Made by a program: the position numbers and the translations under genes
Source: Winslowiella iniecta
GTDB lineage: Bacteria > Pseudomonadota > Gammaproteobacteria > Enterobacterales > Enterobacteriaceae
Direction: 5' to 3'
NCBI RefSeq assembly: GCF_001267535.1
Contig: NZ_JRXE01000020.1
Coordinates: 36,691-100,690, forward strand
DNA: 64,000 bases
In this document: positions 37,434 to 48,468 of the stretch, piece by piece
Layout of the letters: every line of letters begins with the position of its first letter
How positions within the stretch are numbered: the stretch's first letter is position 1
The notes under the pieces: model-generated
Databases searched by the model: none
Seen by the model: the letters and a program-made list of their open reading frames with translations, nothing else
What the model was told of the DNA's origin: nothing

Positions 37434-37934
37434 GTGATCGGCATTCTTAATCGTTGGCGACAATTTGGCAGACGTTACTTCTGGCCGCATCTCCTGTTGG
37501 GGATGGTCGCGGCGAGCTTCGGCCTGCCTGTCACCCACGCCAGCGAACAGAGAAGCCCGGAAACGTCGTCCAATAATCTGACCATCGGGAATGTTGCGCG
37601 CTTCGACAGCCTGGCGCTGTTGCAGGAGAGTGCGCGTCGCCCGAACGTTAATGTCGACTATTGGCACCAGCATGCGATCCGCATCGTTATTCGCCACCTC
37701 TCTTTTGCCTTAACGCCGCAGCATCTGCCGACCGCAGAGCAGGCGCTTCCGCTTGAAGTACAAAAACTCGCACTGCTCGACACGCTGAATGCGTTGTTGA
37801 CTCATGAGTCTCGCCCCCCGGTTATTATCCGCGATACTCCACGCCATCATCACACGCTGCGCGCTGCGCATCACAGCGGGTTGTGGCTGGCGCAGGTGCA
37901 GGGCATTCGTGCCGGACCGGCTAATCTCGCCTGA
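37434..37934 (+). CDS. secM: Secretion monitor SecM
   Basis: SecM regulates secA by nascent-chain stalling. This copy is 166 residues (170 in E. coli). The GTG at 37434 starts the conserved [20 protein letters not shown], and a signal sequence follows (about 20-40). The C-terminal arrest sequence ends GIRAGP (residues 157-162). The E. coli pattern FxxxxWIxxxxGIRAGP becomes H146xxxxW151-L152xxxxGIRAGP here. Ribosomal stalling at GIRAGP would expose the secA start. The stop is 87 bp before secA. Confidence 0.92.
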   Translation: MIGILNRWRQFGRRYFWPHLLLGMVAASFGLPVTHASEQRSPETSSNNLTIGNVARFDSLALLQESARRPNVNVDYWHQHAIRIVIRHLSFALTPQHLPTAEQALPLEVQKLALLDTLNALLTHESRPPVIIRDTPRHHHTLRAAHHSGLWLAQVQGIRAGPANLA

Positions 37935-38021
37935 AGTATTCAGAGCACAGCTCTACAAATTTTATAATCAAAACAACGCTGTAAGCCGTAAGGAACCTGC
38001 GGCTGGAGAGAAGTATTTATT

Positions 38022-40727
38022 ATGTTGACGAAAATTTTAACCAAAGTTTTTGGTAGCCGTAACGATCGTACTTTGCGCCGTATGCGTAAAGCTGTCGAAA
38101 CCATCAATAAGATGGAACCGGAATTTGAAAAGCTTTCTGACGAACAGCTGAAAGCGAAAACTGACGAATTCCGTGCGCGCCTGGCAAAGGGCGAAACCGT
38201 GGACAGCCTGATTCCTGAAGCGTTTGCCACCGTGCGCGAAGCCAGTAAGCGCGTATTTGGTATGCGTCACTTTGATGTGCAGCTGCTCGGCGGTATGGTG
38301 CTGAATGACCGCTGCATCGCGGAAATGCGTACCGGTGAAGGTAAAACTCTGACCGCAACCCTGCCAGCTTACCTGAATGCGTTAAGCGGTAAGGGCGTGC
38401 ATGTGGTTACCGTCAACGACTATCTGGCACAGCGTGATGCCGAGAATAACCGCGGGCTGTTCGAATTCCTCGGTCTGAGCATCGGTATCAACCTGCCAGG
38501 CATGCCAGCGCCAGCTAAACGTGCGGCCTACGCTGCCGACATCACCTACGGTACCAATAACGAATACGGCTTTGACTACCTGCGTGACAACATGGCATTC
38601 AGCCCGGAAGAGCGCGTACAGCGTAAACTGCACTATGCGCTGGTGGATGAGGTTGACTCCATCCTGATCGATGAAGCCCGTACCCCGCTGATCATCTCCG
38701 GCCCGGCTGAAGACAGCTCCGAGATGTATACCCGGGTTAACAAAATTATCCCGCACCTGATCCGCCAGGAGAAAGAAGATTCCGATACCTTCCAGGGTGA
38801 AGGTCACTTCTCCGTTGATGAGAAAGCGCGTCAGGTTCACCTGACCGAACGCGGTCTGGTCAATATCGAAGAGCTGCTGGTCAGCGAAGGCATCATGGAA
38901 GCGGGCGAATCACTCTACTCGCCGACCAACATTATGCTGATGCACCACGTGACCGCAGCACTGCGCGCCCACGTCCTGTTTACCCGCGATGTTGATTACA
39001 TCGTCAAAGACGGTGAAGTGATTATCGTCGATGAACACACCGGGCGTACCATGCAGGGTCGTCGCTGGTCTGATGGTCTGCATCAGGCAGTAGAAGCGAA
39101 AGAAGGCGTTGAAATTCAAAACGAAAACCAGACTCTGGCTTCTATCACCTTCCAGAACTACTTCCGTCTGTATGAAAAGCTGGCCGGTATGACCGGTACG
39201 GCGGACACCGAAGCATTTGAATTCAGCTCAATCTACAAACTGGATACCATTGTGGTGCCAACTAACCGTCCAATGGTGCGTAAAGATCTGCCGGACCTGG
39301 TCTATATGACCGAGAAAGAGAAGATTGATGCGATTATCGAAGATATTCGCGAGCGCACTGTGAATGGTCAGCCGATTCTGGTCGGTACCATTTCCATTGA
39401 GAAATCGGAAGTGGTCTCCCAGGAGCTGGAGCGTGCGGGCATCAAGCACAACGTACTGAACGCCAAGTTCCACGCCCGCGAAGCGGATATCGTGGCACAG
39501 GCGGGTCAGCCAGGCGCGGTCACTATCGCCACCAACATGGCGGGTCGTGGTACCGATATCGTGCTGGGTGGTAGCTGGCAGGCAGAGATTGCTAATCTGG
39601 AAGAGCCAACGGCAGATCAGATTGACGCGATTAAAGCCGCGTGGAAAATTCGTCATGATGCGGTTCTGGCATCGGGCGGCCTGCATATTATCGGTACTGA
39701 GCGTCACGAATCACGCCGTATTGATAACCAGCTGCGTGGTCGTTCCGGTCGTCAGGGTGACCAGGGGTCATCGCGTTTCTATCTGTCGATGGAAGATGCA
39801 CTGATGCGTATTTTCGCCTCCGATCGCGTTTCGAATATGATGCGTAAACTGGGGATGAAACCCGGCGAAGCGATTGAGCATCCGTGGGTCACTAAAGCGA
39901 TTGCCAATGCACAGCGTAAAGTTGAAAGTCGCAACTTCGATATCCGTAAGCAACTGCTGGAATACGATGACGTTGCCAACGATCAGCGTCGCGCGATTTA
40001 CACCCAGCGTAATGAACTGCTGGACGTGTCTGACGTTAGCGAAACCATTCACAGCATCCGCGATGATGTGTTTAAAACCACCATCGACAGCTATATTCCG
40101 CCGCAGTCACTGGAAGAGATGTGGGATGTTGCCGGTCTGGAAGAGCGCCTGAAAAACGATTTCGACCTGGAAATGCCAATTGCCGAGTGGCTGGACAAAG
40201 AACCTGAGCTGCATGAAGAGACGCTGCGTGAGCGCATCATGGAGCAGGGCAAAGAAGTCTATCTGCGTAAAGAAGAAGTGGTTGGCACCGAAATGATGCG
40301 CAATTTCGAAAAAGGCGTGATGCTGCAAACGCTCGACTCACTGTGGAAAGAGCACCTGGCCGCAATGGACTACCTGCGTCAGGGCATCCATCTGCGTGGC
40401 TACGCGCAGAAAGATCCTAAGCAGGAGTACAAGCGTGAGTCGTTCGCCATGTTTGGTGCGATGCTGGAATCACTGAAATATGAAGTGATCAGCACCCTGT
40501 GCAAAGTGCAGGTGCGTATGCCAGAAGAAGTGGAAGCGATGGAAGAGCAGCGCCGTCAGGAAGCTGAACGTCTGCAACAGCAGCAGCAGCTGAGCCATGT
40601 TGACAGTGAGACTGCGGCAGCTGAAGAGCTGTCCGGCCAGACCGGTGAGCGCAAAGTGGGTCGTAACGATCCTTGCCCATGCGGTTCCGGCAAGAAGTTC
40701 AAGCAGTGTCATGGCCGCTTAGCCTGA
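38022..40727 (+). CDS. secA: Preprotein translocase ATPase SecA
   Basis: SecA (901 residues, as in E. coli) drives post-translational export through SecYEG. Walker A is MRTGEGKTL near residue 102, Walker B region [15 protein letters not shown] near 209, and the helicase segment [14 protein letters not shown] near 505. The C-terminal zinc-binding [14 protein letters not shown] binds SecB and lipids. It is translationally coupled to SecM. Confidence 0.98.
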   Translation: MLTKILTKVFGSRNDRTLRRMRKAVETINKMEPEFEKLSDEQLKAKTDEFRARLAKGETVDSLIPEAFATVREASKRVFGMRHFDVQLLGGMVLNDRCIAEMRTGEGKTLTATLPAYLNALSGKGVHVVTVNDYLAQRDAENNRGLFEFLGLSIGINLPGMPAPAKRAAYAADITYGTNNEYGFDYLRDNMAFSPEERVQRKLHYALVDEVDSILIDEARTPLIISGPAEDSSEMYTRVNKIIPHLIRQEKEDSDTFQGEGHFSVDEKARQVHLTERGLVNIEELLVSEGIMEAGESLYSPTNIMLMHHVTAALRAHVLFTRDVDYIVKDGEVIIVDEHTGRTMQGRRWSDGLHQAVEAKEGVEIQNENQTLASITFQNYFRLYEKLAGMTGTADTEAFEFSSIYKLDTIVVPTNRPMVRKDLPDLVYMTEKEKIDAIIEDIRERTVNGQPILVGTISIEKSEVVSQELERAGIKHNVLNAKFHAREADIVAQAGQPGAVTIATNMAGRGTDIVLGGSWQAEIANLEEPTADQIDAIKAAWKIRHDAVLASGGLHIIGTERHESRRIDNQLRGRSGRQGDQGSSRFYLSMEDALMRIFASDRVSNMMRKLGMKPGEAIEHPWVTKAIANAQRKVESRNFDIRKQLLEYDDVANDQRRAIYTQRNELLDVSDVSETIHSIRDDVFKTTIDSYIPPQSLEEMWDVAGLEERLKNDFDLEMPIAEWLDKEPELHEETLRERIMEQGKEVYLRKEEVVGTEMMRNFEKGVMLQTLDSLWKEHLAAMDYLRQGIHLRGYAQKDPKQEYKRESFAMFGAMLESLKYEVISTLCKVQVRMPEEVEAMEEQRRQEAERLQQQQQLSHVDSETAAAEELSGQTGERKVGRNDPCPCGSGKKFKQCHGRLA

Positions 40728-40734
40728 TAGTCAT

Positions 40735-40759
40735 TCCTCCCCCATACTGTGGGGGAGGA
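40735..40759 (+). terminator. Hairpin after secA
   Basis: A perfect 9-bp stem TCCTCCCCC/GGGGGAGGA with a 7-base loop lies 7 bp after secA. No T-run follows, so it may stabilise the secA transcript or act as a weak terminator while some transcription continues into mutT 21 bp later. Confidence 0.6.
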
Positions 40760-40780
40760 CGCTTAAAAGGGAGTTAAACA

Positions 40781-41170
40781 ATGAAACACCTGCAAGTTGC
40801 GGTGGGTATCATTCGCAATGCCAGCAAGGAAATCTTTCTCGCGCAGCGTTCAGCCAGTTCGCATATGGCCAATATGTGGGAGTTTCCCGGTGGCAAGATT
40901 GAAGCTGATGAAACTGCCGCGCAGGCATTAAACCGCGAGCTACTGGAAGAGACCGGAATTGAAGTCACTAATGCGGTGCCTTTCGATACTGCCGATCATA
41001 CTTATCAGGATGTCCGCGTTACGCTGCACTTCTTTATCGTCGAAGGCTGGAACGGCGAACCTTATGGCCGTGAAGGACAACCGATGCGCTGGGTGCCACA
41101 GGCTGAACTGGTGGCGGACGAGTTCCCACCGGCCAACAGCCCAATCGTTGCACGCCTGCTGGCTGAATAA
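40781..41170 (+). CDS. mutT: 8-oxo-dGTP diphosphatase MutT
   Basis: MutT (129 residues, as in E. coli) hydrolyses 8-oxo-dGTP and prevents A:T to C:G transversions. The Nudix box GGKIEADETAAQALNRELLEE (residues 37-57) has the required GX5EX7REX2EE pattern. It lies downstream of secA as in E. coli. Confidence 0.97.
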   Translation: MKHLQVAVGIIRNASKEIFLAQRSASSHMANMWEFPGGKIEADETAAQALNRELLEETGIEVTNAVPFDTADHTYQDVRVTLHFFIVEGWNGEPYGREGQPMRWVPQAELVADEFPPANSPIVARLLAE

Positions 41171-41182
41171 TCGTTCGACCTG

Positions 41183-41213
41183 CTGAATGGCGGCGAAATC
41201 GCCGCCGGTTCAG
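41183..41213. terminator. Hairpin between convergent mutT and yacG
   Basis: CTGAA...GGCGGCGA is followed by TCGCCGCC...TTCAG: a two-part stem with a short AA loop that fills the 48-bp gap between mutT and yacG. It shares its GGCGGCG core with other palindromes in the window and probably ends transcripts from both sides. Confidence 0.6.
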
Positions 41214-41218
41214 ACAGT

Positions 41219-41425
41219 TCAATGACGATCGATCTGATCTTCACTCCAGTCATCGCTCTCTGACAAATCGCCGCTACTGGCAATTCGCTTCTCTTCTGCC
41301 GCCCACTCTCCGAGATCAATCAGCTGGCAGCGCTTACTGCAGAATGGCCGGAACAGGCTCAGCGCATCCCAGATCACATCTTTGCCACAGGTCGGGCAGT
41401 TTACTATGGTGACTTCATCTTTCAT
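41219..41425 (-). CDS. yacG: DNA gyrase inhibitor YacG
   Basis: YacG (68 residues; 65 in E. coli) is a small zinc protein that inhibits DNA gyrase. Zinc cysteines are C10, C13, C29 and C33 in the CPTC and CSKRC motifs. It lies in the yacG-zapD-coaE block, 12 bp after zapD. Confidence 0.95.
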   Translation of the reverse strand: MKDEVTIVNCPTCGKDVIWDALSLFRPFCSKRCQLIDLGEWAAEEKRIASSGDLSESDDWSEDQIDRH

Positions 41426-41437
41426 TACGGTAAACCT

Positions 41438-42181
41438 TTAACAACAAGCCAGTTCAAAATCGAGTCGGGCAGGAACCTCACCGCGTTCACTGTCGAGCGG
41501 CAGGAAACGGATCGCATAACGGCTTTTATGCCCCGAAACTTGTGGATAGAGTGAGTCTTCCAGCATCAGCTGTAAACGCAGCAGATCGGCATCTTCGGCA
41601 TTATCCTGAAAGAAACCGTTCAGGCTGGTGTGGCGACGAAATATGCCTGACTGACGAATCAAATCGAGGATCAGGGTCAGCGCTTCGCGTAGCGGATCCA
41701 GTGATGCCATCCAGATCGCAACCTGAGCATCGCGCACGGCTTGATCCACATGCAACCAGATATGCAGAGTCGGCAGATCAAAACTGCAACAGCCGCCGGG
41801 AATACTCAGGCGCTGGCGCACCAGACCAATTAACCGGTCTTCACGTAACAACTGCCCCATACGTGGCGCACCCATTAGCCTGGTCGAGCAGTTTTTCAGG
41901 CGGGCGCTTAAGTTATTCACCAGTTCCATATCGACGCCCGGCACTTCTGCCCAGGAGCGCAATTTCTGCTGCTGGCGTTCCAGCTCTTTCACGATATCAG
42001 TACGCAGCTCGCCGCGCTCAAAAACGTCAAGTAAATCAGCGGTGTTGCGGAAAAAGGTCAGCGCCCCGAGATGATCGGTAATGTTCTGGCTGGCCTGTAG
42101 CTGCTTAAGTAAAAATTCAATACGTAGCCAGGTACGCATTTTTTCATTCAGGGGATGCTCAAAAAGAATCGTTGTGCTCAT
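41438..42181 (-). CDS. zapD: Z-ring-associated protein ZapD
   Basis: ZapD (247 residues, as in E. coli) crosslinks FtsZ filaments. The N-terminus [20 protein letters not shown] and the alpha/beta two-domain layout match the family. The ATG at 42181 is chosen because upstream in-frame codons lie in coaE. The gene starts 4 bp after coaE. Confidence 0.95.
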   Translation of the reverse strand: MSTTILFEHPLNEKMRTWLRIEFLLKQLQASQNITDHLGALTFFRNTADLLDVFERGELRTDIVKELERQQQKLRSWAEVPGVDMELVNNLSARLKNCSTRLMGAPRMGQLLREDRLIGLVRQRLSIPGGCCSFDLPTLHIWLHVDQAVRDAQVAIWMASLDPLREALTLILDLIRQSGIFRRHTSLNGFFQDNAEDADLLRLQLMLEDSLYPQVSGHKSRYAIRFLPLDSERGEVPARLDFELACC

Positions 42182-42185
42182 GCGG

Positions 42186-42797
42186 TTAATCCTGTTTCGC
42201 TGACGTCGCCAGCGCGAGATAACGCTGGTGTAACGCAGCAACAAGTGGCGCTACGCTTTCGGGTAAACCACTGTTATCAATGACATCATCAGCTACGGCC
42301 AGACGCGCTTCACGCGTTGCCTGCGCAGCAAGAATATTGTTAGCCTGTTCACGACTGATATTGTCGCGGGCCATGGTGCGGGCCAGCTGAATGGACGGCT
42401 CAACATCAACCACCAGCACGCGATCCGCCAGCGTATGCAGATTGTTCTCGACCAGCAGCGGCACAACCCACAGACACCACAGGGACTGGGTTTCGGCCAA
42501 CTGACGGCGGGTTTGCTGATGGATTATCGGATGAAGTAAATTGTTCAGCCACAGTTTGTCGGCCGGGGCGCTGAAAATACGCTGACGCAGGCTGGTACGA
42601 TTCAGAGTGCCGTCGGCATTCAGCATTTCATCACCGAATTTTTCGGCAATCGCCTGCAACGCTGGCTGACCAGGCTCAACCACCTGGCGAGCGATGACAT
42701 CAGCATCGACCACATCCACACCCAGCTCGGCAAAGACCCTGGCGATGGTGCTTTTTCCACTGCCGATGCCACCGGTCAGTGCGACGATATAGCCCAT
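42186..42797 (-). CDS. coaE: Dephospho-CoA kinase CoaE
   Basis: CoaE (203 residues; 206 in E. coli) performs the last step of coenzyme A synthesis. The P-loop GGIGSGKST is at residues 9-17, and [13 protein letters not shown] follows. It is the first gene of the yacG-zapD-coaE minus-strand block and is divergent from guaC. Confidence 0.97.
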   Translation of the reverse strand: MGYIVALTGGIGSGKSTIARVFAELGVDVVDADVIARQVVEPGQPALQAIAEKFGDEMLNADGTLNRTSLRQRIFSAPADKLWLNNLLHPIIHQQTRRQLAETQSLWCLWVVPLLVENNLHTLADRVLVVDVEPSIQLARTMARDNISREQANNILAAQATREARLAVADDVIDNSGLPESVAPLVAALHQRYLALATSAKQD

Positions 42798-43040
42798 AAG
42801 CCCTAATTCCAGAGTAGCTTGCGAAAGGCATCATCATGCAGGCGATTTCGTGCAACCATCAGCCTGAATTTTGAGGTACAGATCACAAGTGAGTTTCACA
42901 GGTAAATTTAAGGGATTGTAGCGTAAATAAAGCTGTTTTCGCAGTCTTGTCGTCGCGATTTTAGCGCGTATGATAGCTTCACTGGAGCTGGGCAGCAGCA
43001 CCCGATCGTCAGATCGTCGCCACTAACCAGGAAATATGTC

Positions 43041-44081
43041 ATGCGTATCGAAGAAGATTTAAAACTGGGCTTTAAAGATGTTCTTATCCGGCCTAAGCGT
43101 TCCACGCTGAAAAGCCGCTCTCAGGTTGAACTGGAGCGTCAGTTCACCTTCAAACATTCAGGTATTGCCTGGTCAGGCGTTCCAATTATTGCCGCTAACA
43201 TGGATACCGTTGGCTCTTTTCGCATGGCAGAAGCGCTGGCGTCATTTGATATTCTTACCGCAGTACACAAACATTACAGCGTTGAGCAGTGGCAGGAGTT
43301 TGTTGCGCGCGTGCCGGAAACGGTTCTGAAATATGTCATGGTCTCAACCGGAACCTCAGAAGCTGACTTTATCAAAATGAAGCAGATTCTGGCACTTTCC
43401 CCGGCACTCAACTTTATCTGTATCGATGTGGCGAATGGCTACTCCGAGCATTTTGTTGAGTTCTTACAGCGCGCGCGTGAAGCCTGTCCGGGCAAAACCA
43501 TCTGTGCCGGCAATGTGGTGACCGGTGAAATGGTGGAAGAGCTGATTCTCTCCGGTGCGGACATTGTCAAAGTGGGCATTGGTCCTGGCTCGGTCTGTAC
43601 TACCCGGGTTAAAACTGGCGTGGGATATCCACAGCTTTCCGCCGTGATCGAATGTGCTGATGCGGCGCACGGCCTTGGCGGTCAGATCGTCAGTGACGGT
43701 GGCTGCTCCGTGCCGGGCGATGTGGCAAAAGCCTTTGGCGGCGGCGCAGACTTCGTGATGCTGGGCGGTATGCTGGCGGGTCATCACGAGTGTGAAGGCA
43801 CTATCGTGGAAGAGAATGGCGAACAGTTTATGCTGTTTTACGGCATGAGCTCGGAATCTGCCATGAAGCGCCATGTCGGCGGCGTGGCGCAGTATCGTGC
43901 CGCGGAAGGCAAAACGGTGAAATTACCGCTGCGCGGCCCGGTTGAGGATACCGCGCGCGATATTCTTGGTGGCTTGCGTTCTGCCTGCACTTACGTCGGC
44001 GCGGAACGGTTGAAAGAGTTGACCAAGCGCACCACCTTTATCCGGGTGGCCGAGCAAGAAAACCGCGTGTTTACCCGCTAA
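43041..44081 (+). CDS. guaC: GMP reductase GuaC
   Basis: GuaC (346 residues; 347 in E. coli) deaminates GMP to IMP with NADPH in purine salvage. The (beta/alpha)8 barrel has the catalytic Cys in GPGSVCTTR near residue 186 and the phosphate-binding loop [12 protein letters not shown] near 240. The start at 43041 is the family start; ACCAGGAAA lies upstream. Confidence 0.97.
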   Translation: MRIEEDLKLGFKDVLIRPKRSTLKSRSQVELERQFTFKHSGIAWSGVPIIAANMDTVGSFRMAEALASFDILTAVHKHYSVEQWQEFVARVPETVLKYVMVSTGTSEADFIKMKQILALSPALNFICIDVANGYSEHFVEFLQRAREACPGKTICAGNVVTGEMVEELILSGADIVKVGIGPGSVCTTRVKTGVGYPQLSAVIECADAAHGLGGQIVSDGGCSVPGDVAKAFGGGADFVMLGGMLAGHHECEGTIVEENGEQFMLFYGMSSESAMKRHVGGVAQYRAAEGKTVKLPLRGPVEDTARDILGGLRSACTYVGAERLKELTKRTTFIRVAEQENRVFTR

Positions 44082-44093
44082 ATCTTAGCCGTC

Positions 44094-44113
44094 GGGCGGC
44101 GAAAACGCCGCCC
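44094..44113. terminator. GC-rich hairpin between convergent guaC and hofC
   Basis: A perfect 8-bp stem GGGCGGCG/CGCCGCCC with an AAAA loop lies 12 bp after guaC and 26 bp before the end of hofC. There is no long T-run, so termination strength is uncertain. It is a member of the window's GGGCGgCG palindrome family. Confidence 0.6.
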
Positions 44114-44138
44114 TCTGCTGAAGGCGTATTGCCGCCCA

Positions 44139-45338
44139 TTATCCCAGCGCATCCCCCAGTCCAAAAATCGGCAGATACATTGCTACCACCAGAATGCCGA
44201 CAATCAGGCCAATCACCACCATCATTAGCGGCTCCAGCGTGGCAGCCAGACTATCAGCCAGTTCGTGCGTTTGATCTTCGTGCCATTGGGCGAGACGCGC
44301 CAGTAACACATCCAGCGAGCCAGCCTCTTCACCGACTTTAATTAGCTGATGGCATAGCGGGGTAAAAAGTTGATGTTGCACCAGTGCCTGATGCAACGGC
44401 TTACCCGCAGCAATATGCTGCTGAAGCTGGACGATAGCTTCTCGCCATAAACAGTGACTCAGGGTCTGCTCCACTGCCTCTAAGCTTTGCAGTAAGGTTA
44501 GCCCGGCCCGCTGGGTCAGCGTCAGAGTGGTAAAGATTTGGCTAAGCTGACTGCCACGATACAGTCGTGAAATCAGCGGCACCCGCAACAGCAGTCGCTG
44601 TTCATTACGCTGCCAGTTAATGCGCTTTTTACGCTGACTGCGCCAGAACCAACCTGCGATGACGACCCCCACCGTCAGTGGCGCGATACTGCTTTGCAGC
44701 ATCACTGATAATGTCATCACTGCGGCGGTAAAAGCCGGTAGCGGCGTATCAAATACCGCATAGATCGAGACAAATTCCGGCAGCACAAATACCAGCATTC
44801 CGATAGTAACGGCCAGCGCGACCGCCAGAATAAACAGCGGATAGCGCAGCGCTTTCACTACCTTTTTTTGCAGCTGCTGCTGACGCTCCTGCTGAGTAGC
44901 CAACTGAAAGCAGCATTCATCCAGCTGGCCGGTAACCTCACCAACATGCATCAGGGCAGGGAACAGTGGCGGGAAAATCTCCGGCCAGCGGTTCAGCACC
45001 TGGGAAAACGGTTCACCCTGCTCAACCTTCACCTGGATATCCAGTAACAGTGCCTGCCAGCCGGGATGCGGATGACCATCAGCCAGCAACGTTAACCCTT
45101 GAGACAGGGTCATCCCGGCTTTCAGCAGGGTAGCCAGCTGCCGAATCAGCATGATTTTTTGCTGCCATTGCCATTCTCCGGGGCGATAAGTTTTGCCTGC
45201 TTTGATGCGAACTGGCGAACAGCCAGCATCCATCAGCGTTTGCATCACGCCCAGCGAATTGTCGCTTAGCTGCGACCCTGCGATAAAATCGCCTCTGGCA
45301 TCAATCGCCTGCCAGCTAAACAGTGTGTGTTTAGCCAT
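44139..45338 (-). CDS. hofC: Type IV pilus inner-membrane platform protein HofC
   Basis: HofC (399 residues) is a PilC/GspF-like platform protein with two GspF domains (about 65-190 and 265-390) and about three membrane helices. Glu-rich loops and GEEAGSLDVLLARLA near 345 are typical. It overlaps the end of hofB by 8 bp. In enterics this locus supports a type IV-like pilus and DNA uptake. Confidence 0.93.
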   Translation of the reverse strand: MAKHTLFSWQAIDARGDFIAGSQLSDNSLGVMQTLMDAGCSPVRIKAGKTYRPGEWQWQQKIMLIRQLATLLKAGMTLSQGLTLLADGHPHPGWQALLLDIQVKVEQGEPFSQVLNRWPEIFPPLFPALMHVGEVTGQLDECCFQLATQQERQQQLQKKVVKALRYPLFILAVALAVTIGMLVFVLPEFVSIYAVFDTPLPAFTAAVMTLSVMLQSSIAPLTVGVVIAGWFWRSQRKKRINWQRNEQRLLLRVPLISRLYRGSQLSQIFTTLTLTQRAGLTLLQSLEAVEQTLSHCLWREAIVQLQQHIAAGKPLHQALVQHQLFTPLCHQLIKVGEEAGSLDVLLARLAQWHEDQTHELADSLAATLEPLMMVVIGLIVGILVVAMYLPIFGLGDALG

Positions 45339-46734
45339 CGCAGCTTCCTACAATGCGGTTAACCTCCTCCAGTGAAGTTTCGCCGCGATTTACCGCATGC
45401 AGACCTTCGGTAAACAGTGAGTTCAGCCCCTGCTGTTGTGCCAGCGTGACGAGCTCGTCCGGCGTGGCATTGGCGGCGATGGCATGCTGCAGTGGCTCGC
45501 TGATCGGTAACAGCTCAAACAGTGCCAGTCGACCGTAATAACCGGAAAAGCAGTGATCGCAACCGGTGGCTCGCCAGGTCTGTACACTGCCCGGCCACAA
45601 CGCTGCCGGAAAATGGCTGACGACCTGGTCCGGCTGACGGCAGTGTGGGCACAAACGCCGTACCAGACGCTGCGCAATCACCAGTTTTAGTGCCGATGCC
45701 AGCAGGTAGCCGGGAATACCCATCTGCCCGAGTCGCGTCAGCGTTTCGCTGGTGGAGTTAGTGTGTAAGGTCGACAGCACCAGATGACCAGTCTGCGCCG
45801 CCTTGATAGCAATTTCTGCGGTTTCACCGTCACGAATCTCCCCTAACATAATCACATCAGGATCCTGGCGCAGCAGTGCCCGCAGTACGCGATGAAAATC
45901 CAGGCCGGACTTACTGTTAATTTGCGTTTGATTTACCCCTGGCAGCGGAATTTCAACCGGATCTTCCACGCTACAGAGGTTTTGTCCCGGATGGTTTAAT
46001 GCGCTTAACCCGCTGTAGAGCGTGAAGGTTTTACCACTGCCGGTTGGGCCTGTGACTAAAATCAGCCCCTGCGGCCGCGCCAGTGCTTCGCGATAGCACC
46101 TGAGCGCATCGTCGGGCATGCCAAGTTTGTTAAGATCAATGGCGACCGTTTCGCTTTGTAGCAAACGAATCACCGCTTTTTCACCAAACCGCGTTGGTAA
46201 CGTTGAGATACGAAATGACTCGTTTTTAGCGTTCAGCTCAAGGGTAAACTGTCCGTCCTGCGGCATGCGCCGCTCGGCGATATCGAGATTGGCTAAAATT
46301 TTCAGGCGGGCGATCAGCGATGCCGTGACGCCGTCATAGCTGCCTTTTAGTGGATGCAGCACGCCATCAATCCGCAGCCGCACGCGTAAACCGCTGGCCT
46401 GAGGTTCAAAATGGATATCAGAAGCGCGTCGCTGCAGGGCCGCCAGCAGAGTCTGATTGACCAGTTCAACCGCAGAGGCGCTGTGAGCCTCGTCAGGCGC
46501 GCTTTCGCGCGCCATCTGTCTGGCCGGTTCACTCTGTCCATATTGTTCAATACGCGCCTGCGGCCAGCACTCCACCTCCACTTCACACTGACTGGCGAAG
46601 CGCAGTGCTTCAATCATCTGATGATCCGGCATTTCACTGACTGCGACATGCAGCCGTTGTGCGCTGTGCTCCAGAATGATCGCCTGATAACGCTGGCAGA
46701 GTGTCTGAATGGTGCGTTGATTTTCGCTGTTCAT
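45331..46734 (-). CDS. hofB: Type IV pilus assembly ATPase HofB
   Basis: HofB (467 residues; 461 in E. coli) is a PilB/GspE-type hexameric ATPase for pilus extension. Walker A GPTGSGKTFTLYSG is near residue 232, and the Asp and His boxes and IRDGETAEIAI near 300 follow. A tetracysteine zinc finger (CPHC and CDHC) lies near 370-400. The start overlaps the ppdD stop by 4 bp. Confidence 0.94.
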   Translation of the reverse strand: MNSENQRTIQTLCQRYQAIILEHSAQRLHVAVSEMPDHQMIEALRFASQCEVEVECWPQARIEQYGQSEPARQMARESAPDEAHSASAVELVNQTLLAALQRRASDIHFEPQASGLRVRLRIDGVLHPLKGSYDGVTASLIARLKILANLDIAERRMPQDGQFTLELNAKNESFRISTLPTRFGEKAVIRLLQSETVAIDLNKLGMPDDALRCYREALARPQGLILVTGPTGSGKTFTLYSGLSALNHPGQNLCSVEDPVEIPLPGVNQTQINSKSGLDFHRVLRALLRQDPDVIMLGEIRDGETAEIAIKAAQTGHLVLSTLHTNSTSETLTRLGQMGIPGYLLASALKLVIAQRLVRRLCPHCRQPDQVVSHFPAALWPGSVQTWRATGCDHCFSGYYGRLALFELLPISEPLQHAIAANATPDELVTLAQQQGLNSLFTEGLHAVNRGETSLEEVNRIVGSCDG

Positions 46735-47180
46735 CGGCTTGCCGCCGTGACGTCATCAAAGCGGAAAACATCATTGCAGGCATCCACCAGATTCGACTGG
46801 CTGCTGGTGCAGGTGCGCTGCCAGCTGATGCGCCCATCGCCACTGCTCCATACCGGGCTTAGCACCACGCTTAAGCCTGTCAGGCTCTCCTGACCGACCA
46901 GAGTAATGACGCCAGCAGCCACTGCAACGCTGAGTACATAACGTGAGCCAACACCCACCGGAACACCATTACTTCCGGCACTGCAGTTGGTCGTTGCGCC
47001 GCGTTCTACAGTGCAGAGTTCCACCGCGGTTTTGTACGGCACCATGGTTTGCAGCATGTCGGTTAGCGCTGCCTTTTGCAGGTAGTTCTGGTAAGCCGGT
47101 ATGCCTATTGCACTAAGAATGGCGACGATACCGACCACAATCATCAGCTCCATCAGGGTAAATCCGCGTTGCTTGTCCAT
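46731..47180 (-). CDS. ppdD: Major type IV prepilin PpdD
   Basis: PpdD (149 residues) is the main type IV pilin of enterics. The short leader ends at the prepilin peptidase site, G6-F7, in RGFTLMELMIVV, with E at position 5 of the mature chain. A long hydrophobic helix follows. Paired cysteines near 56/65 and 121/131 could form disulphides. The ATG at 47180 gives a typical 6-residue leader; longer forms would not be prepilins. Confidence 0.93.
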   Translation of the reverse strand: MDKQRGFTLMELMIVVGIVAILSAIGIPAYQNYLQKAALTDMLQTMVPYKTAVELCTVERGATTNCSAGSNGVPVGVGSRYVLSVAVAAGVITLVGQESLTGLSVVLSPVWSSGDGRISWQRTCTSSQSNLVDACNDVFRFDDVTAASR

Positions 47181-47335
47181 TGCTGTTGCTCTCCTTAAGT
47201 AGTGATACGGCACCTTAAGCAGCCTGCGTGCGGCATGCCAGTGGCTAAGCAGTTCGCTGCGAGAGGTCACGAAAACTATTTAGTTGGCGAACAGCAGGCG
47301 ACAAACGAAATGGAAGCGGCTTCGCAAATGAGTGG

Positions 47336-47360
47336 CACGGGCGGCGAAACACCGCCCGTG
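47336..47360. repeat. GC-rich palindrome after nadC
   Basis: CACGGGCGG (47336-47344) pairs with CCGCCCGTG (47352-47360) over a 7-base loop, 23 bp beyond the nadC stop. It matches the ACGGGCG core seen after setA and aroP. The rest of the 203-bp gap to ppdD holds no visible gene and should contain the ppdD promoter. Confidence 0.6.
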
Positions 47361-47383
47361 GAAAAAATGGGTGACGGGGAAGA

Positions 47384-48382
<999 letters not shown>

Positions 48383-48468
48383 TCATTGTTGAGTAATTGA
48401 AATCATCATGGCATAGAGTGAAGGTATTCACTTCAATGTTATCAATGGCTAACCGACTGAGGAAAACT

